A stretch of 64,000 nt of DNA. Source: JARIHD01 sp963815935 (GTDB taxonomy: Bacteria > Patescibacteriota > Saccharimonadia > Saccharimonadales > UBA4665). Within the stretch, counting starts at the first letter, position 1, and each line of letters opens with the position of its first letter. The translations under genes and the position numbers were made by a program. Below, piece by piece: positions 1-6,422 of the stretch. A model generated the notes under the pieces. That model made no database searches and was not told where the DNA came from. It saw nothing but the letters and a program-made list of their open reading frames with translations. The DNA lies in the NCBI GenBank assembly GCA_963815935.1, contig CAWFIL010000002.1:124001-188000 (forward strand), read 5' to 3'.

Positions 1-33
1 CTTGCCCTTGCCGGTGATTTCACACTTACGCAT
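1..33 (-). CDS. rpmB: 50S ribosomal protein L28, N-terminal fragment (partial)
   Basis: Reading leftward, an ATG at 33-31 opens MRKCEITGKGK and the frame runs off the window edge. This matches the start of bacterial L28, which begins with a Cys and a TGK motif close to the N-terminus. A GGAAGGA ribosome binding site lies at about 44-50 and a consensus promoter lies further upstream. Only 11 codons are visible, so the identity rests on the N-terminal motif and the good expression signals. Confidence 0.75.
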   Translation of the reverse strand, partial: MRKCEITGKGK

Positions 34-60
34 TATATTGTTCCTTCCGTTCAGGGGTCT

Positions 61-89
61 ATTTTAGCCGTTTTTATCTGTTAAGTCAA
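61..89 (-). promoter_or_regulatory. Promoter of rpmB
   Basis: On the minus strand TTGACT (89-84) and TAAAAT (66-61) are separated by exactly 17 bases. This places the start site about 20 bases before the ribosome binding site of rpmB. Confidence 0.75.
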
Positions 90-139
90 TATTCTATCAG
101 ATGATTAATCCGGCGGGATGCTCTGGTATACTAGAAGAT

Positions 140-769
140 ATGCTTTCGAGTCTTAATTACAGTGAGATACCCTATGTTATTGGGGCGCTTCTTATATCGC
201 TTGGTCTTCACGAGGCTATGCACGCCTTTGCTGCCCATAAATTGGGAGACCAGACGGCCTACGAACAGGGAAGGTTGACCTTAAACCCCTTTAAACACGT
301 AGACGTAATAACAACGGTATTACTGCCGCTAGTGATGATGCTTTTACACCTACCGCCTATCCTGATCGCAAAACCAGTCCCGCTAGATACTACACAAGTT
401 CGCTATGGCGAATACGGCAGTGCGCTTGTTGCTCTTGCTGGCCCATTCACCAATCTGGCACTTGCCGCGATTGCATCATTGGCTATAAGGGTCGGCCTCA
501 TCACGGGCTCTGGAGTGCCTGCGCATGCAACGCTTATATTTATTCTGGTAAATGTTAGCCTATTCGTATTCAACATGCTACCTATCCCACCCCTCGATGG
601 ATCTAGACTGCTCTATGCTTTTGCACCTGAGCCGCTGCAGCGTTTCATGGCGCAAATAGAAGCTTTAGGTTTCGTGTTCCTTCTATTCATCCTGCTAACT
701 CTTTCGCGCTTTATATCGCCACTGTTATCCACTCTAAATAATGATATTTTACGGTTCTTACTCCTTTAG
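140..769 (+). CDS. Site-2-protease-like M50 family membrane metalloprotease
   Basis: The protein is about 209 residues and almost entirely hydrophobic. It has HEAMH near residue 24 (the HExxH zinc motif inside the first membrane segment) and LPIPPLDGSRLL near residue 155, which matches the NPDG-type third zinc-ligand motif. A GPFTNLALA segment lies between them. These are the hallmarks of compact bacterial M50 rhomboid-like/SpoIVFB-class proteases that cut substrates within the membrane. An in-frame ATG exists at 101, but a TGGTATACT extended -10 at 124-132 ends 7 bases before the ATG at 140, so I choose 140 and infer a leaderless message. The substrate is unknown, and it is divergent from rpmB. 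Confidence 0.85.
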   Translation: MLSSLNYSEIPYVIGALLISLGLHEAMHAFAAHKLGDQTAYEQGRLTLNPFKHVDVITTVLLPLVMMLLHLPPILIAKPVPLDTTQVRYGEYGSALVALAGPFTNLALAAIASLAIRVGLITGSGVPAHATLIFILVNVSLFVFNMLPIPPLDGSRLLYAFAPEPLQRFMAQIEALGFVFLLFILLTLSRFISPLLSTLNNDILRFLLL

Positions 770-799
770 TTATCACCGATTTAAGGTATAATATAGCTT

Positions 800-933
800 G
801 GCTGGGTAAGCCGAGCGAATGATTATCTGAATATTTTTTCGCTATGGGAATCCAAGATTTCTAGCGGCTGTGGCCGCTATGTGAGGGTACCCACCTGGAT
901 AACACCAGGTAAACATTGTCGGTGACCCCAGCC
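800..933 (+). ncRNA. Unidentified structured RNA upstream of tRNA-Pro
   Basis: A TATAAT at 787-792 predicts transcription from about 800. From exactly there, GGCTGGG (800-806) can pair with CCCAGCC (927-933). Inside are three hairpins: AGCGAA/TTCGCT (814-819 with 838-843), TAGCGGC/GCCGCTA (862-868 with 873-879) and ACCTGG/CCAGGT (893-898 with 905-910). The whole forms a closed four-way junction. There is no credible reading frame. There is no terminator before tRNA-Pro 18 bases downstream, so it may be co-transcribed and separated by RNase P. I do not recognise the family; it lacks the SRP RNA loop motifs. Confidence 0.6.
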
Positions 934-951
934 TTAAGTCTGTCTAATTAT

Positions 952-1027
952 CGGGGTGTAGCGCAGTTGGTAGCGCGTACGGCTGGGGGCCGTGAGGTCG
1001 CAGGTTCAAGTCCTGTCACCCCGACCA
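952..1027 (+). tRNA. tRNA-Pro (anticodon GGG)
   Basis: It folds as a full cloverleaf. The acceptor is CGGGGTG/CACCCCG, the D-stem is GCGC/GCGC, the anticodon stem is TACGG/CCGTG with loop CTGGGGG (anticodon GGG at 985-987), and the T-arm is GCAGG-TTCAAGT-CCTGT. Discriminator A is at 1024, and CCA is encoded at 1025-1027. It reads proline codons CCC and CCU. Confidence 0.95.
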
Positions 1028-1037
1028 GACAAAGTGT

Positions 1038-1058
1038 CCGTCATCTGACGGGCTTTTT
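1038..1058 (+). terminator. Rho-independent terminator after tRNA-Pro
   Basis: The hairpin CCGTCA-TC-TGACGG (1038-1051) is followed by GGC and five T. An outer pairing of CCAGACAAA with TTTGTCTGG extends it. The T-run overlaps the -35 of the next gene's promoter. Confidence 0.8.
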
Positions 1059-1085
1059 GTCTGGTCAAAAGGAGGGTGCTATACT
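1057..1085 (+). promoter_or_regulatory. Promoter of the ASCH-RNase H gene
   Basis: TTGTCT (1057-1062), a 17-base spacer, then TATACT (1080-1085). The start codon follows 8 bases after the -10, which implies a leaderless transcript. Confidence 0.75.
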
Positions 1086-1093
1086 CCAACTAG

Positions 1094-1891
1094 ATGAAAA
1101 CACTAAAACTCGACCACAAACTAGCCGAACTTATCAGAAGCGGCCAAAAGACTTCAACTTGGCGCCTGTACGATGACAAAGATATTAGCGTTAATGATGA
1201 CATTGAACTGCTCGATAAAGTAGACCCTCAAGATCCTGGGACGTGGTCCTCGGTAGGTACGGCGCGTGTTGATAGGGTAGTAGAGAAGCGGCTTGGTGAT
1301 GTGAGCGATGCGGACTTTGAGGGGCACGAAGCGTTTCTCTCGCGCGAGGACATGCTTAAGACATACCGATTCTACTATGGCCCACAGGTGACCTACGAGA
1401 CGCCCATAAAAATGATTCACTTCAGTCTAGTGCGAGAGCAAAGTAATGTTGTAAGGAATGGTATGCTCAGGCTGACTGAGGCTAAGTTGTATGCAGATGG
1501 AGGCTCTCGGGGTAATCCTGGCCCATCGGCGAGTGGTTTTGCGATTATGGCCATGGATGGTCAGGTTGTTGTAAAAAAAGGTGTATATCTTGGCGTTACG
1601 ACAAACAACCAGGCGGAATACCAGGCATTAAAGCTTGGACTCGAAGAGGCGCGGGCAATGGGCGTTCGCGAACTACATGTCTTCATGGATAGCCTACTAG
1701 TGATCAACCAGATGCTCGGTAAGTTCAAGGTCAAGAATCGAGACCTCTGGCCAATCCACGACTCTATCAAGCAGCTGGCGACGGTTTTTAAGCAGGTGAC
1801 TTTTGTCCATATCCCACGAGAGTTAAACAAGATTGCTGATGGCGCGGTTAATGAGGCATTGGACCAGGCTGCTGAAAACCAGCAAGGCTGA
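1094..1891 (+). CDS. Fusion of an ASCH-like domain to ribonuclease HI
   Basis: The protein is 265 residues in two parts. Residues 1-115 have the look of an ASCH-type RNA-binding beta-barrel (MKTLKLDHKLAELIRSGQKT, then a DxxV-rich barrel ending in IKMIHFSLV). Residues from about 128 onward are a complete RNase HI of the short bacterial class: YADGGSRGNPGPSASGF, NNQAEYQAL, FMDSLLVINQM and NKIADGAVNEALD supply the conserved D, E, D, D metal ligands. RNase HI removes the RNA strand of RNA-DNA hybrids (R-loops, Okazaki primers). The start at 1094 is fixed by the promoter, whose -10 ends 8 bases upstream. The ASCH assignment is by fold-level resemblance only; the RNase H assignment is strong. Confidence 0.85.
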   Translation: MKTLKLDHKLAELIRSGQKTSTWRLYDDKDISVNDDIELLDKVDPQDPGTWSSVGTARVDRVVEKRLGDVSDADFEGHEAFLSREDMLKTYRFYYGPQVTYETPIKMIHFSLVREQSNVVRNGMLRLTEAKLYADGGSRGNPGPSASGFAIMAMDGQVVVKKGVYLGVTTNNQAEYQALKLGLEEARAMGVRELHVFMDSLLVINQMLGKFKVKNRDLWPIHDSIKQLATVFKQVTFVHIPRELNKIADGAVNEALDQAAENQQG

Positions 1892-1916
1892 CATCTTTTG
1901 TCATAAGTGGTATAAT
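1888..1916 (+). promoter_or_regulatory. Promoter of rnpB
   Basis: CTGACA (1888-1893), a 17-base spacer and TATAAT (1911-1916). The predicted start, about 1923, coincides with the first base of the RNase P RNA P1 helix. The -35 overlaps the stop codon of the preceding gene. Confidence 0.8.
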
Positions 1917-1922
1917 ATCCGA

Positions 1923-2324
1923 GTGCCAGATCATCGGCTAATCGCTTGTGCGCCAGCCTGGTCACTGCAAAAGCAGCGAATAGGCTAGCGCACAAGAGGA
2001 AAGTCCGGGCAGCATAGGGAATGACAGTTGCTAACGGCAACCGGGGGAAACCCTAGGGAAAGTGCCACAGAAACGAGACCGCCTGCAACTAGTGATAGTT
2101 TGTGGGGTAAGGGTGAAAAGAGTGAGGTAAGAGCTCACAGTTCGTGATGGTGACATCATGAAGAGGTAAACCCTGTCTGCTGCAAGGAGATGGACTCACT
2201 CGGACGATATGGTCCGTGGTTTCCCGCCAGAGTTCATCATAATAATCCGCTTGATCTCGAGGCAACGTCGAGGCTAGATAGATGATTAGCTAAAACAGAA
2301 CCCGGCTTACGGATAATCTGGCAC
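1923..2324 (+). ncRNA. rnpB: RNase P RNA, bacterial type A
   Basis: This is the catalytic RNA that trims tRNA 5' leaders. Helix P1 is formed by GTGCCAGAT (1923-1931) and ATCTGGCAC (2316-2324). The universally conserved core is present: GAGGAAAGTCCGGGC near 1994-2010, AGAAACGAGACCGCC near 2070-2086, GGTAAACCC near 2167, and ACAGAACCCGGCTTAC near 2295-2310, which base-pairs with the tRNA CCA end region. The length of about 402 nt is typical for type A. It is bounded by its own promoter and terminator. Confidence 0.95.
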
Positions 2325-2335
2325 ACTAAGTTTAC

Positions 2336-2363
2336 AAAAAACCACCCGTTGAGGGTGGTTTTT
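2336..2363 (+). terminator. Bidirectional terminator between rnpB and rplT
   Basis: ACCACCC-GTTGA-GGGTGGT (2341-2359) has an A-run to the left and a T-run to the right. It can therefore end both rnpB on the plus strand and the converging infC-rpmI-rplT transcript on the minus strand. Confidence 0.85.
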
Positions 2364-2390
2364 CTATAAAGGAGAGTATCTTCTAAGGAG

Positions 2391-2741
2391 TTACTTCTGC
2401 TTTGCAGCAGCATTTACAACAGCTTCGAATGCTTTCGGCTCATTAACTGCCAGTTCACTCAGAACCTTACGGTCCAGGCTGATGTTTGCGTCCTTTAGGG
2501 CTGCAATAAGCTTGCTGTAGGTCGTGCCGTGGAGGCGAGCGGCTGCATTAATACGGGCGTTCCATAGCTCACGGAAAGTGCGCTTACGGTTGCGGCGATC
2601 GCGGTATGCAAACTGCAGGGCCTTAGTAACGGCCTGTTTACCGCGCTTGATGCTAGAACGGTTAGACTTAGTCATCCCCTTGGTAGCTTGGCGGATCTTT
2701 TGGTGCTTCTGGTGGCTGGTGACACCTCGTTTTACGCGCAT
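2391..2741 (-). CDS. rplT: 50S ribosomal protein L20
   Basis: The 116-residue basic protein contains the L20 landmarks RDRRNRKRTFRELWNARINAA and a long helical N-terminus (TRGVTSHQKHQKI region). L20 binds 23S rRNA early in 50S assembly and in many bacteria represses this operon translationally. It is the last gene of infC-rpmI-rplT; only 2 bases separate it from rpmI, so the two are translationally linked. Length and order are standard. Confidence 0.97.
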   Translation of the reverse strand: MRVKRGVTSHQKHQKIRQATKGMTKSNRSSIKRGKQAVTKALQFAYRDRRNRKRTFRELWNARINAAARLHGTTYSKLIAALKDANISLDRKVLSELAVNEPKAFEAVVNAAAKQK

Positions 2742-2743
2742 TA

Positions 2744-2938
2744 TTACGCTCCTAGCTTCTGTTTAATAGACTTAACCTGTGCGCCAATGATGGTTTCCAG
2801 GCCTGCAAGCTTGCGCTTGCGTGCACCACTCTTCTTTTGAAGAAAGTGGTTGCGGTGTGAGTGGCTGATGCGTACCTTACCGTTCTTGGTGATACGTACG
2901 CGGTCCTTTGTGCCACTATGCGTTTTTAGCTTTGGCAT
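2744..2938 (-). CDS. rpmI: 50S ribosomal protein L35
   Basis: The 64-residue, very basic protein (MPKLKTHSGTKDRVRITKNGKV start, HRNHFLQKKS and RKRKLAG internal motifs) is typical L35. The AAGGAG ribosome binding site lies inside the end of infC, and the gene start overlaps infC by 23 bases, which suggests translational coupling. Confidence 0.97.
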   Translation of the reverse strand: MPKLKTHSGTKDRVRITKNGKVRISHSHRNHFLQKKSGARKRKLAGLETIIGAQVKSIKQKLGA

Positions 2939-3443
2939 GACTGCTCCTTATGACGAAATTAAGCTGTTTCCCGGCGAATTGTGGTGTTTGATCAACAACA
3001 ATTGTATCACCGAAATCACTTATTACCTTATCTGCAAGCTTGAACCCCAAATCTTTGTGGGCCAGCTCACGTCCCCGGTAGAAAATTGTTAGTTTGACCT
3101 TGTGACCTGCCTCAAGAAAGCCGATAACTTTCTTCATCTTGACGCCAAGATCATGCTCACTAATCTTCAGCCCGAAACGCATCTGCTTAACCTCGAACGC
3201 CTTAGCAGTACGCTTGTTCTTCTGTAGCTGCTTTGTGCGCTGATAGTTATACTTACCCCAGTCGATGACCTTGACAACGGGTGGGTTTGCATCCGGGGAG
3301 ATCTCGACGAGATCAAGCCCCTGATCCTCTGCAATGCGCAGGGCCTCAGCTCGGGACAGGACTCCAAGTTGCTTGCCATCCTGGTCGATCACACGTAGTT
3401 GAGGTGCCCGAATGTCGTGGTTCAGGCGTGTAAGCTTGCTGAT
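2916..3443 (-). CDS. infC: Translation initiation factor IF-3 (AUC start codon)
   Basis: The protein is 175 residues. An in-frame GTG at 3392 would give MIDQDGKQLG, but this omits the conserved N-terminus. The frame continues upstream through KLTRLNHDIRAPQLRV, the usual IF-3 N-terminal segment. The only start properly spaced from a Shine-Dalgarno is ATC at 3443-3441, five bases after AAAGGAG. Rare AUU/AUC starts are the known device by which IF-3 represses its own synthesis, because IF-3 rejects non-canonical start codons. The rest is ordinary: an N domain to about residue 85, a linker, and a C domain with KMKKVIGFLEAGHKVK and FRGRE-like FYRGRELAH. It heads the infC-rpmI-rplT operon. Confidence 0.95.
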   Translation of the reverse strand: MSKLTRLNHDIRAPQLRVIDQDGKQLGVLSRAEALRIAEDQGLDLVEISPDANPPVVKVIDWGKYNYQRTKQLQKNKRTAKAFEVKQMRFGLKISEHDLGVKMKKVIGFLEAGHKVKLTIFYRGRELAHKDLGFKLADKVISDFGDTIVVDQTPQFAGKQLNFVIRSSHAKAKNA

Positions 3444-3472
3444 AGTGTCTCCTTTATATTGTTAGTGACTCC

Positions 3473-3501
3473 ATTGTAACAGATGGCAGAACAGGGGTCA
3501 A
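3473..3501 (-). promoter_or_regulatory. Promoter of the infC-rpmI-rplT operon
   Basis: On the minus strand TTGACC (3501-3496), a 17-base spacer and TACAAT (3478-3473). The start site is expected near 3466, giving a leader of about 23 bases that holds the AAAGGAG site. Confidence 0.8.
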
Positions 3502-3511
3502 GTAAGCTAAT

Positions 3512-5029
3512 TTATTGTTGCAATAATCGGAGCCCTCGGTACTGAATTGCTTCGGAAATATGCGTCACCTCGATAGTCTCACTCTCCTGCAGATCTGCGA
3601 TTGTTCTGGCGACCTTTATAGTGCGGATGTAGCCTCTCGGCGATAGACCGAGCGTGTGTGCGGCATTGTCCAATAACAGCTTCGCATTAGGCGAGAGCTT
3701 GGCCAGCTGTCGAATTTGCTGGTTGTTTATTGAAGCGTTGAGGAGCCCCGTCTGATATCGCTCGGCTTGTATTGCTCGCGCTTTGGCAATGCGCCCTTTG
3801 ACCGATGTATCGCTCTGCGTTTCTGTAGGCTCGGTCAGGAGCCTGGAGTGCTCAGTCGCCGATACCTCGACAAACACATCTATTCTATCGAGGATTGGGC
3901 CCGAAAGCTTTCGCTGATATCGTACTATCTCTTGGGCAGTACAACGGCAGTCCCTCGAAGATCCATAGTAGCCACAAGGGCAGGGGTTGGCCGTTGCTAT
4001 CAAGATGAAATCTGCCGGATACTCGACGGTTTGTTTTGCTCTAGCAATGGTGATGCTTTTCTCTTCCAGTGGCTGCCTAAGTGCTTCGATGGTTGATCGG
4101 TTGAACTCCAGGATTTCGTCCAGGAACAAGATACCTCTGTGACTCAAGGACACTTCGCCGGGTCTAGCATCACTGCCCCCACCCAGAACGGAAGTGCTGC
4201 TGGCGCTGTGATGGGGCGCACGAAAGGGGCGTTCAACTGTTAGTTGCTCGTAGTGGTGACCAGCTAGGCTGTGGAGGTGAGTTACTTCTAGTATTTCTTG
4301 GTGGGTCATGGGTGGCAGCAGGCCTGAACTCGCCTTCGCGAGCATACTTTTACCAGTGCCTGGCGGCCCACTCAGTAGTAGATTGTGGCCGCCGGCTATT
4401 GTAATTTCGATAGCACGCTTAGCTTGTACTTGTCCGGCCACGAGTGATAGCCCCGGTGGTGCGGACACCGCCGATCGCAACGGGGGTTTATCAGACGTTT
4501 CAACCGCAACTACAGTATGTGCGTTGTCTAGGTAGGCTGATAGCTCGAGGAGGTTTGTGAGTGGCACAAGCCTGATGTTGGGTACTAACTGCGCCTGCTG
4601 TAGGTTGCCAGCGGGTACAAGAAATAAATCAAGGCCAAGCCGTTTGCCTGCGACAAGTTTGCCAATAATGCCACGTACGGGGCGGACATCTCCATTTAAT
4701 CCCACTTCGCCAAACATCGCAGAACCCGGAATGGCTACTTTTGGGGGAGTGCTACTGGCTGCGAGAATTGCGGCAGCAATAGCCAGGTCGAAGCTGGTAC
4801 TCTCTTTGTGGATGTCTGCAGGCGCCAAGTTGATAGTTATTCGTTTGCGCGGAAGCTGTAAGTTTGAACTAGCAAACGCGCTGCGTATACGCTCTTTGGA
4901 TTCGTCGATCGACTTACTGCCCAGCCCTACGATAATAATAGTTGGTAGTCCATTAGATAGCTGACATTCAATATCGACTATAAGACCGTCCGACCCGGCC
5001 AGCCAGACACTTTGAATGCTGTGACTCAT
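3512..5029 (-). CDS. comM: ComM/YifB-family AAA+ ATPase (Mg-chelatase-like)
   Basis: The protein is 505 residues with the full family layout. The N-terminal Lon-protease-like ChlI domain has ITINLAPADIHKES near residue 65. A central AAA+ domain has Walker A GPPGTGKSMLAK near residue 220, Walker B GILFLDEILEF near residue 300, and NPCPCG before a cysteine-containing segment. The C-terminal Mg-chelatase lid ends in TIADLQESETIEVTHI. In naturally transformable bacteria ComM is a hexameric helicase that promotes branch migration during integration of single-stranded DNA. Its presence fits the idea that these reduced bacteria take up DNA. A long untranslated region with three hairpins lies upstream. 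Confidence 0.93.
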   Translation of the reverse strand: MSHSIQSVWLAGSDGLIVDIECQLSNGLPTIIIVGLGSKSIDESKERIRSAFASSNLQLPRKRITINLAPADIHKESTSFDLAIAAAILAASSTPPKVAIPGSAMFGEVGLNGDVRPVRGIIGKLVAGKRLGLDLFLVPAGNLQQAQLVPNIRLVPLTNLLELSAYLDNAHTVVAVETSDKPPLRSAVSAPPGLSLVAGQVQAKRAIEITIAGGHNLLLSGPPGTGKSMLAKASSGLLPPMTHQEILEVTHLHSLAGHHYEQLTVERPFRAPHHSASSTSVLGGGSDARPGEVSLSHRGILFLDEILEFNRSTIEALRQPLEEKSITIARAKQTVEYPADFILIATANPCPCGYYGSSRDCRCTAQEIVRYQRKLSGPILDRIDVFVEVSATEHSRLLTEPTETQSDTSVKGRIAKARAIQAERYQTGLLNASINNQQIRQLAKLSPNAKLLLDNAAHTLGLSPRGYIRTIKVARTIADLQESETIEVTHISEAIQYRGLRLLQQ

Positions 5030-5054
5030 GCAATAGGTAATACGAGTGGCTGCC

Positions 5055-5229
5055 CCAAAAGTAAAGGCCCGCTTGCGAGTTGCGGGCCTATATTTTGATT
5101 TGGATTTGGTTTGAGGTTTTCGTTTGGATTTGAAGTTTGGTGTTTTCTTTTCTATGGAACAACGGCTTGCGAGAAGCCGTTGTTACAGGAGTCGTTTTTG
5201 TTTTTGAGCACTTTTTTTATTCAAGTGCT
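5055..5229 (-). ncRNA. Candidate small RNA or comM leader with three hairpins
   Basis: From a consensus minus-strand promoter the transcript would run about 175 nt and fold into three separate hairpins joined by A-rich, unstructured linkers: AGCACTT/AAGTGCT near 5229-5209, AACAACGGCTT/AAGCCGTTGTT (5184-5158), and AGGCCCGC/GCGGGCCT (5089-5065). The last is followed by TTTACTTTT, which could terminate transcription before comM. The loops of the second and third hairpins both expose CTCGCAA. It may be a free small RNA or an attenuated comM leader; I cannot tell which. Confidence 0.5.
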
Positions 5230-5235
5230 ACTGCT

Positions 5236-5264
5236 ATCTTATAAATTGCAATCGGGACTGTCAA
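5236..5264 (-). promoter_or_regulatory. Minus-strand promoter of the three-hairpin RNA/comM
   Basis: TTGACA (5264-5259), a 17-base spacer and TAAGAT (5241-5236) on the minus strand. Start is expected near 5229. Confidence 0.7.
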
Positions 5265-5390
5265 CACAAAATGTGCGAGATTTTTCACAAAGCTGTGCAT
5301 AACTTTCCGCCACTTAAAAAATGCAAAAACGCTCTGCTTAATATGAACACTTTTTGCGGGCTTGCGTACCGGCTAAAACGCTAATGACTA

Positions 5391-5419
5391 TTGACATTTT
5401 GAGTCTTTTGGGCTACACT
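5391..5419 (+). promoter_or_regulatory. Strong promoter of a noncoding RNA
   Basis: TTGACA (5391-5396), exactly 17 bases, TACACT (5414-5419). No reading frame of any length follows before the terminator at 5589-5625. Confidence 0.8.
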
Positions 5420-5425
5420 GAAATT

Positions 5426-5625
5426 CAGTAAGTCAAAAACAAAAACTTACATTAACAATTCAAACCAAATAACGCTCTTCGCGACCCTAAAGGTTGCGGG
5501 AGCGGTCAGTCAACGCCGCAAAGGCAGTAAGCGCTAATTAAGTTATTTACTAAGGGCGGATTTACTGCCGCGGCTCTATCAAATCATGAAAAATACTGCA
5601 GGGTGCAAAACTGCAGTATTTTTCT
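5426..5625 (+). ncRNA. Unidentified structured noncoding RNA, about 200 nt
   Basis: The transcript is bounded by a consensus promoter and a classic terminator, AAAAATACTGCAG/CTGCAGTATTTTT (5589-5623). Between them are GTAAGT/ACTTAC (5428-5433 with 5445-5450), a 12-bp bulged stem GCTCTTCGCGACC/GGTTGCGGGAGC (5474-5486 with 5492-5503), a GCC-GCAAA-GGC hairpin, and a long-range pairing GGCAGTAA/TTACTGCC (5523-5530 with 5562-5569). Size and layout would fit a 6S-like RNA, but I see no decisive 6S signature. It has no tRNA-like end, so it is not tmRNA. Family unknown. Confidence 0.65.
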
Positions 5626-5656
5626 TTGCGTACCCATGACGTAGAATGGAGTGTAG

Positions 5657-5989
5657 ATGAAACGATCGCTGCTACTAAGTGGAGTGTGCCTCATAGCTAT
5701 CCTTGCACTATTCATGGTAGCTGACCCGAATAAGGTGCCGTCGTTTGTATTGATGACACCGTTCGTATTGTTATTCATATTTTTGTCTTCTCTGGTGTTC
5801 GCTGTCCTTCGGGGCCGAGGTATACCAACGGCGCGCAGCGTTCGAGTCGGAGTGGTGCTTGCCGCTGTACCATTGATACTGCTAGTCCTACAGTCAATAG
5901 GTCAACTTACCCTGCGCGATGTCCTGACTATGGCGATTTTGTTGGCCCTGTCTTACTTTTATATATCTCGCAGTGCAACGTCTTCTTAA
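5657..5989 (+). CDS. Small integral membrane protein of unknown function
   Basis: The protein is 110 residues with about four hydrophobic segments (residues 4-21, 28-51, 63-81 and 86-104) and a short RGRGIPTARS basic loop. I do not recognise a family. A TAGAAT -10 at 5642-5647 ends 9 bases before the ATG, so the message is probably leaderless. It lies upstream of the proline-rich protein and the large ATPase on the same strand, and might belong to the same functional group, although 6047 has its own promoter. Confidence 0.65.
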   Translation: MKRSLLLSGVCLIAILALFMVADPNKVPSFVLMTPFVLLFIFLSSLVFAVLRGRGIPTARSVRVGVVLAAVPLILLVLQSIGQLTLRDVLTMAILLALSYFYISRSATSS

Positions 5990-6046
5990 ATAGTGACGCA
6001 ATTCCATAGTAGCCAGGGGAGGATGCTGCTATAATAAGACCAAAGT

Positions 6047-6421
6047 ATGAATCCTCAGCAAGATCAAACACCGAGTTTACGTTTGCCGCAGCCGTCCTTC
6101 GATACGGGACAGATACCTACTCCTGTGCCCCAAAATACTAGCTTCCAGCAGCCTGGTGCACTGGCACCGTCCGTCCCAATGGCCGCCCATCCTACGATGC
6201 CGGCACCCACCGAACCTAGCCTAGCCCCCGCGCAAGGCGCTACTGCTACTGGCGCAGGAGACGACGAAAACGCACTTGACCAAGAATGGATCGCAAAGGC
6301 TCGAGGGATAGTTATGCGTACGCGCTCGGATCCCTATATGCAGAGCAAGGAACTCAGCAAGATCAAGGCGCAGTATATCAAGGTACGTTACAACAAGGAT
6401 GTTAAGACGGTCGACGACTAG
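6047..6421 (+). CDS. Proline-rich protein of unknown function
   Basis: The protein is 124 residues. The first 70 are disordered and rich in Pro, Gln, Ala and Thr. The last 50 are a compact acidic-basic helical stretch (DQEWIAKARGIVMRTRSDPY, then a Lys-rich tail). A TGCTATAAT extended -10 (6027-6035) lies 11 bases before the ATG. One base separates its stop from the next ATG, so it is in an operon with the ATPase at 6423 and may be its accessory protein. Family not recognised. Confidence 0.7.
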   Translation: MNPQQDQTPSLRLPQPSFDTGQIPTPVPQNTSFQQPGALAPSVPMAAHPTMPAPTEPSLAPAQGATATGAGDDENALDQEWIAKARGIVMRTRSDPYMQSKELSKIKAQYIKVRYNKDVKTVDD

Positions 6422-6422
6422 T

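Noticed and set aside
800..933. SRP RNA (4.5S) identity for the RNA before tRNA-Pro
   Set aside because: The GGAA-type tetraloop with the flanking asymmetric loop (CAGG and AGCAG) is missing, and the RNA is a multi-branch fold rather than one long hairpin.
5426..5625. tmRNA identity for the orphan RNA
   Set aside because: It has no tRNA-like ends, no CCA and no tag-peptide frame.
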